NCBI GenBank assembly: GCA_036387135.1
Contig: DASVUH010000019.1
Span: forward strand, 1 to 64,000
DNA: 64,000 bases
DNA from: JALZCH01 sp036387135
GTDB taxonomy: Bacteria > Acidobacteriota > Blastocatellia > Pyrinomonadales > Pyrinomonadaceae
Direction: 5' to 3'
This document shows, piece after piece, positions 16,180-25,588 of this stretch. A model generated the notes under the pieces. That model did not search any database and was not told where the DNA came from. It was given only the letters and a program-made list of their open reading frames with translations. Both the position numbers and the translations under genes were made by a program. Every line of letters starts with the position of its first letter. Position 1 is the first letter of the stretch.

Positions 16180-17529
16180 TTACTTTTCGCTGATGATAAA
16201 CGTCGGAACCATTCCGCCGCCGGAAGAAACGTTTGCCAATTCGGTCGTTGAAAGTCTCGTAAAAGCCGATTTTACTTTGCCATCGAACAGCATCGGGTCT
16301 AAATCTACGAGCTGCTCGCTGAAAACGAATTTGTCGCCGACGAGCATCGGGAAACTTTCTTTGGCGGTTTTCACTCGCTCCTGCACGATATAATCTCCGT
16401 CTTCGAGCGAGGTGTTTATCGCGTCAGACCATTCTCCAACGGAAGAGTTCCAGCCGATAAAAATTCCAGTTCCGCCGTATTCGTCGTTGGGTTTGAGAAC
16501 CAGCTTCTGCTGATTTTGTCGCGTATATTCGACCAAATCAATCGAATCGCCGTTGTATTCGGTCTGTTCTTCCTTGAATTTTCGAGTCCACGGAACGTGC
16601 GCGCGGATTGCCGCGAGTTCGTTTTCATTAAAAAGGTAAGCGTATTTTTCATTCGTCAAAACGGCGAAAATCGCTTTTTTGTGAACTAATTTCGAGCGAA
16701 AACTGTTTGCCATACAAACCGCTCCGGCGCGATAGGCTTCCAAAAGCGCGCCGAATTCGGACATAATCGGGAGAAATTCGTTGACGAGCAGACGTTTGTA
16801 AACAATGTCAATCTCGAAATCGCCGCGCCGCAAACGTCCGTCTTTAAATTCAAGCTCGTCGGGCGAAGCTATAATCGCCGGATAACCTTCGCTGGTGAAG
16901 AATTCCTGAAACAGCTCAAATTCTTTCTGCGTCGGCAAGCCTTTTAAATCAACAATCGCAATCTGCGGTTTGCGTTCTCGCTGACCGCCGGAAAATTCAT
17001 CGTAAACCGACAGCAGAACTTCCAAAAGATGCCGCCTGCCGTACATTTTTTGCAAATTGTAACGCTCGCCGAACTTTTTCATCACCGGAAGCTCGCCGAA
17101 AATATCGTAAGCCGAATCGGCAAAAGCTATTCCGGCGGGTGATTCGCCGTTTAATTCGACAAAGCTGAAAGCGTCTTCGGTCAAAAACGAATCGAGTCGC
17201 GCGGAAGGCGAAACCTGACGATATTTGGGGTCAATCGCCACCAGTTCTTTTTCGATGTCGGTCAAACCAAGCTCGTCCAAAATCGCTTCGTTTTCAACCG
17301 CCGCGTCTTTTACTTTTTGCAGGGCGCTCCAAACAATTTCGCAAATGCCGACGATGCGCGTCCAATCGGTTTCGGCGACAAAATGCGGGCGCAAATAAGG
17401 CGACAAACGGCGTCCGCCGAAAATCAGTTTCGCGTTTTCCAAGCCTTCATCGAGCATTTTGCGCGAAGATTCGGCAAGCTCCTCGTCTTTTAAAAGTTCG
17501 TGATAATAGTCAACTGCTTCTTTGAGCAT
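16180..17529 (-). CDS. Circularly permuted ATP-grasp domain protein
   Basis: 449 residues. The C-terminal half has ATP-grasp-like segments: KLVLKPNDEYGGTGIFIG (nucleotide-binding Lys and glycine loop), DYIVQERV, and a final Gly-rich GGGMVP. An N-terminal half contains FVELNGESPAGIAF, typical of the circularly permuted ATP-grasp group related to glutathionylspermidine-type ligases. Such enzymes join an acid to an amine using ATP, but the substrate cannot be named from sequence. It is the last gene of a minus-strand group with an EVE-domain gene upstream. A palindrome lies immediately before the start codon. Confidence 0.75.
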   Translation of the reverse strand: MLKEAVDYYHELLKDEELAESSRKMLDEGLENAKLIFGGRRLSPYLRPHFVAETDWTRIVGICEIVWSALQKVKDAAVENEAILDELGLTDIEKELVAIDPKYRQVSPSARLDSFLTEDAFSFVELNGESPAGIAFADSAYDIFGELPVMKKFGERYNLQKMYGRRHLLEVLLSVYDEFSGGQRERKPQIAIVDLKGLPTQKEFELFQEFFTSEGYPAIIASPDELEFKDGRLRRGDFEIDIVYKRLLVNEFLPIMSEFGALLEAYRAGAVCMANSFRSKLVHKKAIFAVLTNEKYAYLFNENELAAIRAHVPWTRKFKEEQTEYNGDSIDLVEYTRQNQQKLVLKPNDEYGGTGIFIGWNSSVGEWSDAINTSLEDGDYIVQERVKTAKESFPMLVGDKFVFSEQLVDLDPMLFDGKVKSAFTRLSTTELANVSSGGGMVPTFIISEK

Positions 17530-17537
17530 TATTTTTC

Positions 17538-17624
17538 ACCGCCGAGACGCAGAGACGCAGAGTTTAAAATAAAAGAAAGAAACATTTTTTGATTTCTCTC
17601 TCGGCGTCTCTGCGTCTCGGCGGT
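17538..17624. repeat. Palindrome of GAGACGCA units between EVE and ATP-grasp genes
   Basis: The left arm (17538-17563) contains GCCGAGACGCAGAGACGCAG. The right arm (about 17597-17624) is its near reverse complement, around an A/T-rich loop. Like the GTTCAA elements, it is a long stem made of a short repeated unit filling an intergenic gap, but with a different sequence. Confidence 0.85.
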
Positions 17625-17630
17625 TTAATT

Positions 17631-18038
17631 TCATTTTTCCGTTAATTCAATAATCGTATTAAATTCAATTTCCGAAAGCGGAATCACCGAAAGCCGCGAC
17701 TGTTTGATTAAAGCGATATTCTGCAAATCAGGATTTCGTTTGATTTCATCGAGCGTTACAGGCTTTTCAAACTTTCGGACAGCTTTTATTTCAACCGCAA
17801 TCCATTTCCCTTCTTCGTCGGTCGCGTCCGTAAATGCTTCGCGCGAGACTTCCGCCAGACCGACCACAGCTTTTTCGGAAACCGAATGATAGAACAAAAC
17901 TTTATCGCCGACTCGCATTTCTCGCAAGTTGTTTCTCGCTTGAAAATTCCTGATGCCCGTCCAATCAGTGGTTTTGTCCTTGAGCAATTGATCGAAAGAA
18001 TATGCTGCCGGTTCCTGCTTGACCATCCAATATTTCAT
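17631..18038 (-). CDS. EVE-domain protein
   Basis: 135 residues covering one EVE domain: MKYWMVKQEPAAYSFDQLLK, TDWTGIRNFQARNNLREMR, GDKVLFYHS, then VEIKAVRKFEKPVTLDEIK and SRLSVIPLSEIEF. EVE domains belong to the PUA-like fold and bind modified nucleotides in DNA or RNA. This short, stand-alone type resembles the thymocyte nuclear protein 1 group common in bacteria. Its role here is not known. It starts 5 nt after the stop of the upstream minus-strand gene, so the two form an operon. Confidence 0.9.
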   Translation of the reverse strand: MKYWMVKQEPAAYSFDQLLKDKTTDWTGIRNFQARNNLREMRVGDKVLFYHSVSEKAVVGLAEVSREAFTDATDEEGKWIAVEIKAVRKFEKPVTLDEIKRNPDLQNIALIKQSRLSVIPLSEIEFNTIIELTEK

Positions 18039-18043
18039 TACCG

Positions 18044-18604
18044 TTATGATTTAGCGGTTTTTTTCTGAGCGTTGGCGGCTTTTTTATTAAGCGATTTTGC
18101 CCAGCGTTCCAAGAGCGGGCGAAACGGTTTGAAAATTTTCGCCCGAAAGCTATTCACCTGCTGTTTTTCGCTCCACGCGCGGACGTTTTTCTCGGTGTAT
18201 TGACGCACTTGACCTTCGATTTGACTGCGTTTGACCGAGTGGCGGAGAGTCAAATAATAATGCTGTCCGATGAGCGAAAAAAGAATCGTCGCCAGATTCG
18301 CTTTAAACGACATTTTCGGCATCATCCGGTTGAAATAAGATTCGTGCGGTTTTAAGAGCACGCCGAGCGCGATTTCAAAAAAAGCGTTTTGCGTTCCCTG
18401 TTTTGGGTGATAAAGCGCGGGCAAATCGTTTTTCTGTTGAATCGGAGCGTTTTTCAAACGCGGATCGGTGATGTAGTCAACCAGCTTGATTTTCTCAACT
18501 CCGCGAATATGTTCGCGCGGGACGCTATTGACGATTTTGTCAATCTCGCTATCGGTGTTTTTCGGTAATTCGACTTTGGAAGCATTTTCGATTTTGATTG
18601 CCAT
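18044..18604 (-). CDS. Unknown basic protein upstream of EVE gene
   Basis: 186 residues from ATG 18604 (MAIKIENASKVELPKNTDSE); the reading frame is open to a TTG at 18685. The middle holds a mildly hydrophobic segment (KANLATILFSLIGQHYYL). The last 70 residues are very rich in Lys and Arg, ending NKKAANAQKKTAKS. This may mean nucleic-acid or membrane-surface binding. No family or catalytic motif was recognised and no clear ribosome site is seen. It is the first gene of the minus-strand group with EVE. Confidence 0.65.
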   Translation of the reverse strand: MAIKIENASKVELPKNTDSEIDKIVNSVPREHIRGVEKIKLVDYITDPRLKNAPIQQKNDLPALYHPKQGTQNAFFEIALGVLLKPHESYFNRMMPKMSFKANLATILFSLIGQHYYLTLRHSVKRSQIEGQVRQYTEKNVRAWSEKQQVNSFRAKIFKPFRPLLERWAKSLNKKAANAQKKTAKS

Positions 18605-18848
18605 AAAATTATTAATTCGATTGTTCAAAATTACATCAAAATCGAACCGATTAATCAACGCGCGCTCATTCGAGCGTAAATACAACTCAATTCCCTTTGG
18701 CTTCTGAATCTCAGCGGTGAAAAGATTTTTAACCTGTAATGACGTTTATATTTTTTAACGCCTGAAATAACTTATCATTGCTTTCTCTTTCCGTCAGTTT
18801 CGAGTAAAATCGCGGCAGATTTTCTCCGAGCGCAGAAAGGAAAATAAA

Positions 18849-20684
18849 ATGAAATTAGCCCGCATTTCGCACGTTATTGCCGCGTTGTTGATGTCAACCG
18901 GCGTCGCTTTCGGACAAACGGCTGCCGTTCCTGCGCCTACAGCCTCATCGGAAGCAGAAAAATCGCCGCAGGAAATCGAGAAAAAGGCTCTCTCATTGCT
19001 TGAGCGGACAATCGGCGACGCCGATTCGCTCAGACTTCCTGAAAATCGCGTTTATGTTTTCGCTTCGGCTGGAGCTTTGCTTTGGACGCGCGACGAAAAA
19101 CGCGCGCGCCAGCTTTTTCGCCGCGCGGCAAATGAACTCAGCGCGCTTTTTGGAGCGACGGAAGAAAATGCCGACGAATTGCCGGAACATTTCTGGATGC
19201 TGCAAAACTCTCGTAATCAGTTTTTAAATTTGGTTGCCAGCCGCGACGTTGAACTGGCGCTTGAGCTTTTGCGCCAGACGCGCCCTGCGGTTTACGACCG
19301 GATGTTGAATCTGCCGCCGGAGAAAATCAAGCTTTACCGCAATTTGTACCAGCAGGCGCAGAATGAGCTGAATCTGGAAAAAGAGTTTGCCGCGAGGCTG
19401 TCCAAGCAAAATCCGCGTCGGGCGCTCGAAATTGCCCGCGCGAATTTGAGCAAAGGCGCTTCGTATTCCGATTTAAATTTAATCAATCAACTAAAAAACA
19501 CCGAGCCGGAACTTGCCTCTAAATTTGCCGATGAAGTTTTGCAGAAACTTCTCTCCACCGATTTTTCCGATCCGAACGATTACAATGCCCGCAGTTTGAC
19601 TCAAAATTTTCTTTCACAATTTTCCGCCGCGCCGGATTCGGAAGAAACCAGGCAATTTAAGATTGATAAAAACGCTTTGCGCCGTCTCGCGGCAAAATAC
19701 GCCGATTATTTTTCAGCCAACAATTTGCAGCAGCACAGCTTTCACGATATTCAAAGCGCTTTGCCGATTTTCGAGCGCATTTTGCCCGAACGAGTCGCCG
19801 CGCTGCGGCAAAGATACGAACGGCTCAAGCAAAATTACGACGCCCAAAACCAGCACAATCAATTTCAAGACCGATTTAATCAATTAAACGGCAGCGCCGC
19901 GCCGGAAACGCTGATTGACGAAGCGGAAAATTTTCCAATTGATATGCGCTCGCAGATTTACAGTTCGGCGGCAAGTAAAATGTCGCAGGCGGGCAATTAC
20001 GCCGCAGGGCGTCAGCTTCTCCTCTCGCTTCCCGGCAAGCAAGCCCGTCAATATGCTTTAAATCAATTCGATTGGCAAAGTTTGTATAAGTTTTTGAACG
20101 AAGAAAAGTACGCCGAAGCCGAGCAAATCATAGCCCAGCAAACCGACCGGAGTCAGAAAATCCGCTTGCTGATACAAACGGCAATTTATTTTTCCAATAA
20201 AAAACAAAACGAAAGAGCAGACCAATACATTTCCGAGGCGCGCTCGCTGGTTAATCCGAATCCCGAAAATTACGTCGAATTAACCGATTTAATGCAGGTT
20301 TTAGGCGCAGGAGCGGACAGCGACGCGGAAAAAATGTTCGATTTAGTCGAATCTTTCGTTCCGAAATTTAACGAGATTTTCGCCGCCACCGCGTTTTTGA
20401 GCAAATATCAACCGAGCTACGTCAGCTTTCGTGAAGGAGAGCTTATCATTTCCTCCGGTGGCGGTCATTACGCTTTTAGAAGCGAAATGGCTCTGAGTGG
20501 AAGCTCCGTCAATGTTAATTCGATGCGTCTGGATCGTTTGGGAAAAGCGAATCTGGAACGCGCAATGAATCTGGCGGACAGATTTGAACGCAGCGACGTT
20601 CGGACTGCCGCTCGGATAATGATTTTGCGCGGAGCTTTATCCGATGCAAAAAACGGCGAGCCGCAATTTCCGGTTATGGAGTAA
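18849..20684 (+). CDS. Secreted repeat-helical protein of unknown function
   Basis: 611 residues. A signal peptide (MKLARISHVIAALLMSTGVAFGQ) is followed by a Pro/Ala linker, then an almost wholly helical body rich in Leu, Ala, Glu and Arg. Spaced segments such as LFRRAANELSALFG, LALELLRQTRPAVYDRMLNL and RQLLLSLPGKQARQYALNQF resemble TPR-type helical hairpins without a clean consensus. No enzyme motif is seen. GAAAGGA precedes the ATG at the proper distance. A glycosyltransferase gene follows after 21 nt and is probably co-transcribed. Confidence 0.72.
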   Translation: MKLARISHVIAALLMSTGVAFGQTAAVPAPTASSEAEKSPQEIEKKALSLLERTIGDADSLRLPENRVYVFASAGALLWTRDEKRARQLFRRAANELSALFGATEENADELPEHFWMLQNSRNQFLNLVASRDVELALELLRQTRPAVYDRMLNLPPEKIKLYRNLYQQAQNELNLEKEFAARLSKQNPRRALEIARANLSKGASYSDLNLINQLKNTEPELASKFADEVLQKLLSTDFSDPNDYNARSLTQNFLSQFSAAPDSEETRQFKIDKNALRRLAAKYADYFSANNLQQHSFHDIQSALPIFERILPERVAALRQRYERLKQNYDAQNQHNQFQDRFNQLNGSAAPETLIDEAENFPIDMRSQIYSSAASKMSQAGNYAAGRQLLLSLPGKQARQYALNQFDWQSLYKFLNEEKYAEAEQIIAQQTDRSQKIRLLIQTAIYFSNKKQNERADQYISEARSLVNPNPENYVELTDLMQVLGAGADSDAEKMFDLVESFVPKFNEIFAATAFLSKYQPSYVSFREGELIISSGGGHYAFRSEMALSGSSVNVNSMRLDRLGKANLERAMNLADRFERSDVRTAARIMILRGALSDAKNGEPQFPVME

Positions 20685-20705
20685 GGTTTCCATTTCTTCC
20701 GCGAA

Positions 20706-22733
20706 ATGAATCAAACAGAACAAAAACAATTTGGTGCGATGGGAAAGAACAAAGAATTTCTTTTTCGCGCCGCCGTCTGCTTGTTGTTCGGAGCTTTTGC
20801 TTTTCAGCTTTGGTTTCACGCCGCGCAAACGAGCGCGACGATTGACGAGGTTCCGCACATCTTAGCCGGGCATCGGCATTGGCAATGCGCGGATTTTGCG
20901 ATTAATCCCGAACACCCGCCGCTTTTAAAGCTGCTCGCGGCGTCGCCTTTGATTTTTCGTACTCTTGTCGAGCCACCGATTTGGGAATGCGGCAAGCGTC
21001 CGACGAGCAAATATGACGCTACGCTTGCCGGATTTTCCTTTCTAGCCCGAAACGATACCGACGGCATTGTCATCCCCGCGCGCCTCGCGGCGGCTGTTTT
21101 AAGTTTACTGCTGGCAATACTCGTTTTTCTGGCGGCGCGGGAAATGTTCGGACGCGCCGAATCGCTCGTCGCGTTGACGCTGCTGGTTTTTGAACCGAAC
21201 ATCATCGCGCACGGGTCGCTCGTCACGACCGATATGGCTGTTTCCGCCGGTTTTTTTGCCGCCGTTTATGCTCTTTATCGTTACCGGAAAAATCCGTCTG
21301 CGATTCGGTTTCTGGTTCTCGGCGCGGCAATCGGTCTGACATTGGCGGCAAAGCATTCGGGCATTTTTATCATTCCCGTTTTGTTTTTGCTTTTGATTGC
21401 CGATTTTCTGCTGTTTCGCCGATTTGAAAATCAAACGTCATTGAAACGGCAAATCATCCGCGATGCCTCTGCTTTTGCCGGTGCGGTTTTGATCGGGCTG
21501 GTTTTGCTGTGGGCTTGTTACGGTTTTAACGCTTACGCGCTACCGCAAACGGGCGGAGAAACGATTTTGGCGGGAGTTTTCCCGCCGCAAACTCCCGAAG
21601 GCAAACCGCCTTCTGTTCTTAGGCAAACGCTCAAAACAATCACGAGCATTTTTCCCGAATCTTACACGGTCGGATTGGCTGATGTCTTATCGTCAAGCAG
21701 TCGCCCGATGTATCTGCTCGGCGAAGTTTATCCGTCCGGGCGCTGGTTTTATTTTCCCGTCGCGTTTTTGATCAAAACCGGCATCGCTTTGCTTGTTTTG
21801 CTGGCTGCGGGTTTGTTGACTTTCAAACTTTACCGCGAGCGCGGGCGCGAAATGCTGTTTTTGCTCGTTCCGTCGCTCGCTTTTTTCGGCATCAGTCTCC
21901 TCTCGAAAATGAATATCGGCGTGCGTCACATTTTGCCGGTTTACGGATTTTTTATCGTCATTGCCGCTGCCGGCGGCTGTGCGCTGAGCCGTAAACACAA
22001 AATAGCCCGCTGGGTTTTGATTCTGCTGCTCGCCGCACACGCCGCGACGGCGTTTCAAACCGCGCCGAATTATCTCGCTTTTTCCAATATTTTGTGGGGC
22101 GGGACAAACAATACTTATCGCCTGCTGACTGATTCCAACGTCGAATGGGGACAGAATCTAAAGCTCATCAACGAATATCTTCGCTCGGAAAACATTAACG
22201 ATTGCTGGTTTGCCAATTTCGGCGGAGGCGAGATGGCTCGCCGCGCGCTGCCTTGTCGTTTAATTCCGGGCAGTTACGACTGGAACGCGACCGAAGAGCC
22301 GGTTGACCCGATTCCGGGCGTTATCGAAGGAACGATTTTGCTAAGCGTCGCGGTTTTGCCGCCGCTCGGCGGAGACGAATATAAGTCCGTCATCGCGTCC
22401 GAGCCGGTGGCGCAAATCGGCGGTAGCATTTTTGTTTATCGCGGGCGATTTGAAGTGCCGCTCGCCTCTGCTTTAAGCTATGTCGCGCGCTCGCAACAGC
22501 TCGTGCGGATGAATCGCTTCGAGGAAGCCATCACGGATGCGCGCCAGGCAATTAATCTGCTGCCGAATGATGCGCGTTCACATTACGCGCTCGGAGTTGC
22601 TTTGGCTCGCGCCGACCAACGGGACGAAGCCCGGCGAGAATTTGAAACAACAATTCAACTTGCCAAATCAAATCCCGCAATTTTCCGACAAGCCGAAATG
22701 CGCGCCAGAGCCGAGCTTGAGCGATTAAAATAA
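20706..22733 (+). CDS. GT39/PMT_2-type membrane glycosyltransferase with C-terminal TPR
   Basis: 675 residues. After one N-terminal membrane helix there is a periplasmic loop with TIDEVPHILAG and EHPPLLKLLAASPL. These Asp/Glu-containing motifs are typical of dolichyl- or undecaprenyl-phosphate-sugar-dependent glycosyltransferases (ArnT/PMT families). About ten further membrane helices follow up to residue 450. The last 80 residues form TPR repeats (RFEEAITDARQAINLLPNDA, then YALGVALARADQRDEARREF). It likely transfers a lipid-linked sugar to an extracytoplasmic acceptor; the sugar and acceptor are unknown. The gene directly follows a secreted-protein gene. Confidence 0.8.
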   Translation: MNQTEQKQFGAMGKNKEFLFRAAVCLLFGAFAFQLWFHAAQTSATIDEVPHILAGHRHWQCADFAINPEHPPLLKLLAASPLIFRTLVEPPIWECGKRPTSKYDATLAGFSFLARNDTDGIVIPARLAAAVLSLLLAILVFLAAREMFGRAESLVALTLLVFEPNIIAHGSLVTTDMAVSAGFFAAVYALYRYRKNPSAIRFLVLGAAIGLTLAAKHSGIFIIPVLFLLLIADFLLFRRFENQTSLKRQIIRDASAFAGAVLIGLVLLWACYGFNAYALPQTGGETILAGVFPPQTPEGKPPSVLRQTLKTITSIFPESYTVGLADVLSSSSRPMYLLGEVYPSGRWFYFPVAFLIKTGIALLVLLAAGLLTFKLYRERGREMLFLLVPSLAFFGISLLSKMNIGVRHILPVYGFFIVIAAAGGCALSRKHKIARWVLILLLAAHAATAFQTAPNYLAFSNILWGGTNNTYRLLTDSNVEWGQNLKLINEYLRSENINDCWFANFGGGEMARRALPCRLIPGSYDWNATEEPVDPIPGVIEGTILLSVAVLPPLGGDEYKSVIASEPVAQIGGSIFVYRGRFEVPLASALSYVARSQQLVRMNRFEEAITDARQAINLLPNDARSHYALGVALARADQRDEARREFETTIQLAKSNPAIFRQAEMRARAELERLK

Positions 22734-22815
22734 ATTTTATGGATCAGGCAGAACAAAACCAGCATTTTGAAACGGTCGGAAAACTCAACGGTAATTTGCA
22801 ATAAGAAGAAAGGTT

Positions 22816-22995
22816 ATGAAAAACAATTTTACGGCGGTTGTAAAGCAAGACGGTGATTGGTGGATTGGTTGGATAGAAGAAATTCCGGGCGTAAATTGCC
22901 AGGAAGCGACGCGCGAAGAACTTCTCGAAACTTTGCAAATAACTTTACGAGAAGCATTGGAATTCAATCAGCAAGAAGCAGTCAGGGTCGCCTAA
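22816..22995 (+). CDS. Short HicB-like (UPF0150) protein
   Basis: 59 residues. The sequence contains FTAVVKQDGDWWIGWIEEIP, then GVNCQEATREELLETL and a final helix. This is the HicB/UPF0150 fold, usually the antitoxin of HicA toxins. No HicA gene is adjacent on either side. It may be a solitary member or a remnant, which is common for this family. AAGAAAGG precedes the start. Confidence 0.75.
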   Translation: MKNNFTAVVKQDGDWWIGWIEEIPGVNCQEATREELLETLQITLREALEFNQQEAVRVA

Positions 22996-23002
22996 GATAA
23001 CT

Positions 23003-24229
23003 ATGATGAGAAGGTTGAAATTTAACGTCGGGTATATTTTGTTGGGATTACTGATGAACGTCTTAGTGATGAATGCTCAAACAACGCCGCAAAAAATGAG
23101 TAATTTTGATGATGCTTACAATCAATTCCAAATTGTTTATGAACGAGAATTGAAATCGTCCGCGATAGTCGGCAGCAGCTTTATGGTCGTCAAAGACGGC
23201 AAAGTCGCGGCAAAAAATTTTTACGGAACCGCAAATTTAGAGAAAAATCAGCCTGTTGACGAGAACACGATTTATCATTGGGCTTCGATTACCAAAACTC
23301 TGACCGGAATTGCGATTATGCAGCTTCGTGACCGGGGTTTGTTAAAGCTCAATGATCCGGTCGTCAAATATCTGCCCGAATTGCGGGCGGTTCACAATCG
23401 GCACGGCGAGATGAGCGAGATTACGATCCGGCATCTCTTGTCGCACAGCGCCGGATTTCGCAATTCGACTTTTCCGTGGGGCGGCGATAAAGATTGGCAT
23501 CCGCACGAACCGCAGGATTGGGAACAGCTTGCCGCGATGTTTCCTTATACGGAAATCGAATTCAAACCGGGCAGCCGTTACAGCTATTCAAATCCCGGAA
23601 TCGTTTTCCTGGGCAGAATCATCGAGTTAATCACCAAAGACGATTACGAAGTTTACATTGACAAAAACATTTTCAAGCCGCTGGAAATGCACCGCAGCTA
23701 TTTCGACGCCACGCCGTATCATCTGCTCAAATATCGCTCGCACAGCTATTATCTGGAAAACGGAAAGCCGAAGCCCGCGCGTTTCGACGTAAACACCGGC
23801 ATTACCGTCTCGAACGGCGGATGGAACGCGCCGCTTACCGATGTAGTAAAATATCTAAACTTTTTAATCGGCGATTCGCAGCAGCAAGCCGTTTACGACG
23901 GCGTTCTTAAGCGCTCGTCGCTCGAAGAAATGTGGCAGCCGACCATCGAGATTTTTCGCAATCGGGCAAATCCGAGCAAGGTTTCTTCTATCGGTTTAAC
24001 TTTTTTTGTTGACGACGAAAACGGGCAGCGATACGTCAGCCACAGCGGAGACCAAAACGGTTTTTTAGCGTTTCTTGACGTTCATCCCAAAGCGCGCATC
24101 GCTTCAATTATCGCTTTTAATACAAATCTGGAGCTGCCCAACAACACGCCGGATGAGAAAAATCCCGTAGTAATGATAATGCGGGCGCAGCGAAAATTGT
24201 TTGAAAGCATTAATACCACGACAAAATAA
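23003..24229 (+). CDS. Serine beta-lactamase-fold hydrolase (class C / esterase family), exported
   Basis: 408 residues. An N-terminal signal segment (YILLGLLMNVLVMNAQ) precedes the beta-lactamase fold. It shows the SxxK catalytic motif in HWASITKTLTGIA (Ser about residue 95), the YxN motif in YSYSNPG (about 194-199), and HSGDQNGF in place of the third motif. Family members include D-aminopeptidases, esterases and class C penicillin-binding proteins; true beta-lactamase activity cannot be inferred. The start codon lies 7 nt after the HicB-like gene. Confidence 0.87.
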   Translation: MMRRLKFNVGYILLGLLMNVLVMNAQTTPQKMSNFDDAYNQFQIVYERELKSSAIVGSSFMVVKDGKVAAKNFYGTANLEKNQPVDENTIYHWASITKTLTGIAIMQLRDRGLLKLNDPVVKYLPELRAVHNRHGEMSEITIRHLLSHSAGFRNSTFPWGGDKDWHPHEPQDWEQLAAMFPYTEIEFKPGSRYSYSNPGIVFLGRIIELITKDDYEVYIDKNIFKPLEMHRSYFDATPYHLLKYRSHSYYLENGKPKPARFDVNTGITVSNGGWNAPLTDVVKYLNFLIGDSQQQAVYDGVLKRSSLEEMWQPTIEIFRNRANPSKVSSIGLTFFVDDENGQRYVSHSGDQNGFLAFLDVHPKARIASIIAFNTNLELPNNTPDEKNPVVMIMRAQRKLFESINTTTK

Positions 24230-24240
24230 GAAAATAAATT

Positions 24241-25545
24241 ATGAATCCAACAGAACAAAAAACCACAGTTTCGGAAGCCGTCCGCAAACACAAAGAATTT
24301 CTTTTTCCGGCGGTCTCTACCTATTACCAGCAGCCGCTCGCTTTGGTCAAAGGCGAAGGCGAATACGTCTGGGACGACGCGGGCAATCGTTATCTCGACT
24401 GCTTCGGCGGCGTTCTAACCGTCAGCGTCGGACACGCCAACCCGAAAATCAATGCCGCGATTATCAATCAGGTTAATAAGATTTCCCATACTTCGACGCT
24501 TTACGCCAACCAGCCGCAGGGCGATCTGGCGGAAAAGCTGGCGGAAATCTCGCCGGGCAATTTGAAAAAATCATTTTTCACCAGCACCGGCACGGAAGCC
24601 GACGATACGGCGATTACGGCGGCGAAATTGGCGACGGGCAGACACGAAATCGTCGTTCTGCGCCACAGCTATTCAGGCAGAAGCGCGACGGCGCTTTCCT
24701 CTGTCGGACATTCGACGTGGAGACCGCTTCCCTCGCAAGTTGCCGGAATCGTCCACGCCCGCGCGCCTTATTGCTATCGCTGCCCGCTTAGCTTGTCGCC
24801 GAAAAACTGCGGTCTGGCGTGCGCCGAAGACGTCAAAGAAGTAATTGAAACAACGACGACCGGAGAAATCGCGGCGTTTATGGCTGAACCGATTCTGGGC
24901 GTCGGCGGTTTTATCGTCCCGCCCGCAGGCTATTTTGAAAGAGTCGAAGAAATCACCCGCAAACACGGCGGACTTTTTATAGCCGACGAAGTTCAAACCG
25001 GCTGGGGCAGAACGGGCGATAAATGGTTCGGCATCGAGCATTGGAACGTTAAGCCGGACATCATCACTTCGGCGAAAGGAATGGGTAACGGCGTCCCAAT
25101 CGGCTGGACGATTGCCACGCCCGAAGTCGCCGACAAATTTCAGGGTTTAACGTTCGCAACCTTCGGCGGCAATCCTGTTTCATCCGCCGCCGCGCTCGCC
25201 GTTATCCAAATGATTGAAGAAGAAGATTTGCGGACAAACGCCCGCGTCGTCGGCGATCATTTTCGCGGAAAATTGGAAGAATTAAAAGATAAATATCCGA
25301 TCATCGGCGACGTGCGCGGAATGGGCTTGATGCAGGGCATAGAACTCGTAAAAGACCGCGAAACGAAAGAGCCTGCGCCGGAAGCCGTTTTGCGGGTTTT
25401 TGAAGAAACCAAACGGCAAGGCGTTCTGATCGGCAAAGGCGGGCTTTATGGCAACGTAATTCGCACAGGATTGATGCTTAATTCGACGAAAGATCATGTT
25501 GACGAATTAATAGCCGCGCTCGACATGGGTTTTGCTTTGTGTTAA
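24241..25545 (+). CDS. Class III aminotransferase, probably beta-alanine/AGXT2 type
   Basis: 434 residues, fold-type I PLP enzyme. It has FTSTGTEADDTAITAAKLAT, LFIADEVQTGWGRTG and SAKGMGNGVPIGW, with the PLP Lys at about 279. The Cys-rich segment RAPYCYRCPLSLSPKNCGL is typical of AGXT2-like enzymes, which move amino groups between beta-alanine, alanine and glyoxylate. Given the surrounding pyrimidine genes, its likely job is beta-alanine to malonate semialdehyde. Its last 38 codons are echoed in two downstream fossils. It starts 11 nt after the beta-lactamase-fold gene. Confidence 0.88.
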   Translation: MNPTEQKTTVSEAVRKHKEFLFPAVSTYYQQPLALVKGEGEYVWDDAGNRYLDCFGGVLTVSVGHANPKINAAIINQVNKISHTSTLYANQPQGDLAEKLAEISPGNLKKSFFTSTGTEADDTAITAAKLATGRHEIVVLRHSYSGRSATALSSVGHSTWRPLPSQVAGIVHARAPYCYRCPLSLSPKNCGLACAEDVKEVIETTTTGEIAAFMAEPILGVGGFIVPPAGYFERVEEITRKHGGLFIADEVQTGWGRTGDKWFGIEHWNVKPDIITSAKGMGNGVPIGWTIATPEVADKFQGLTFATFGGNPVSSAAALAVIQMIEEEDLRTNARVVGDHFRGKLEELKDKYPIIGDVRGMGLMQGIELVKDRETKEPAPEAVLRVFEETKRQGVLIGKGGLYGNVIRTGLMLNSTKDHVDELIAALDMGFALC

Positions 25546-25588
25546 ATGAATTGGAAAAATTTAATTACTTTAATGAGGAGCTAAATAT

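Noticed and set aside
22739..22804. 21-codon open frame between the glycosyltransferase and the HicB-like gene
   Set aside because: It is too short, lacks a ribosome site, and the only notable feature is an N-terminus vaguely like those of the neighbours (acidic, Gln-rich).
23003..24229. Beta-lactamase-fold gene considered as an antibiotic-resistance beta-lactamase
   Set aside because: The SxxK and YxN motifs are shared with many esterases and peptidases, and the third motif reads HSGD rather than KTG, so resistance cannot be claimed.
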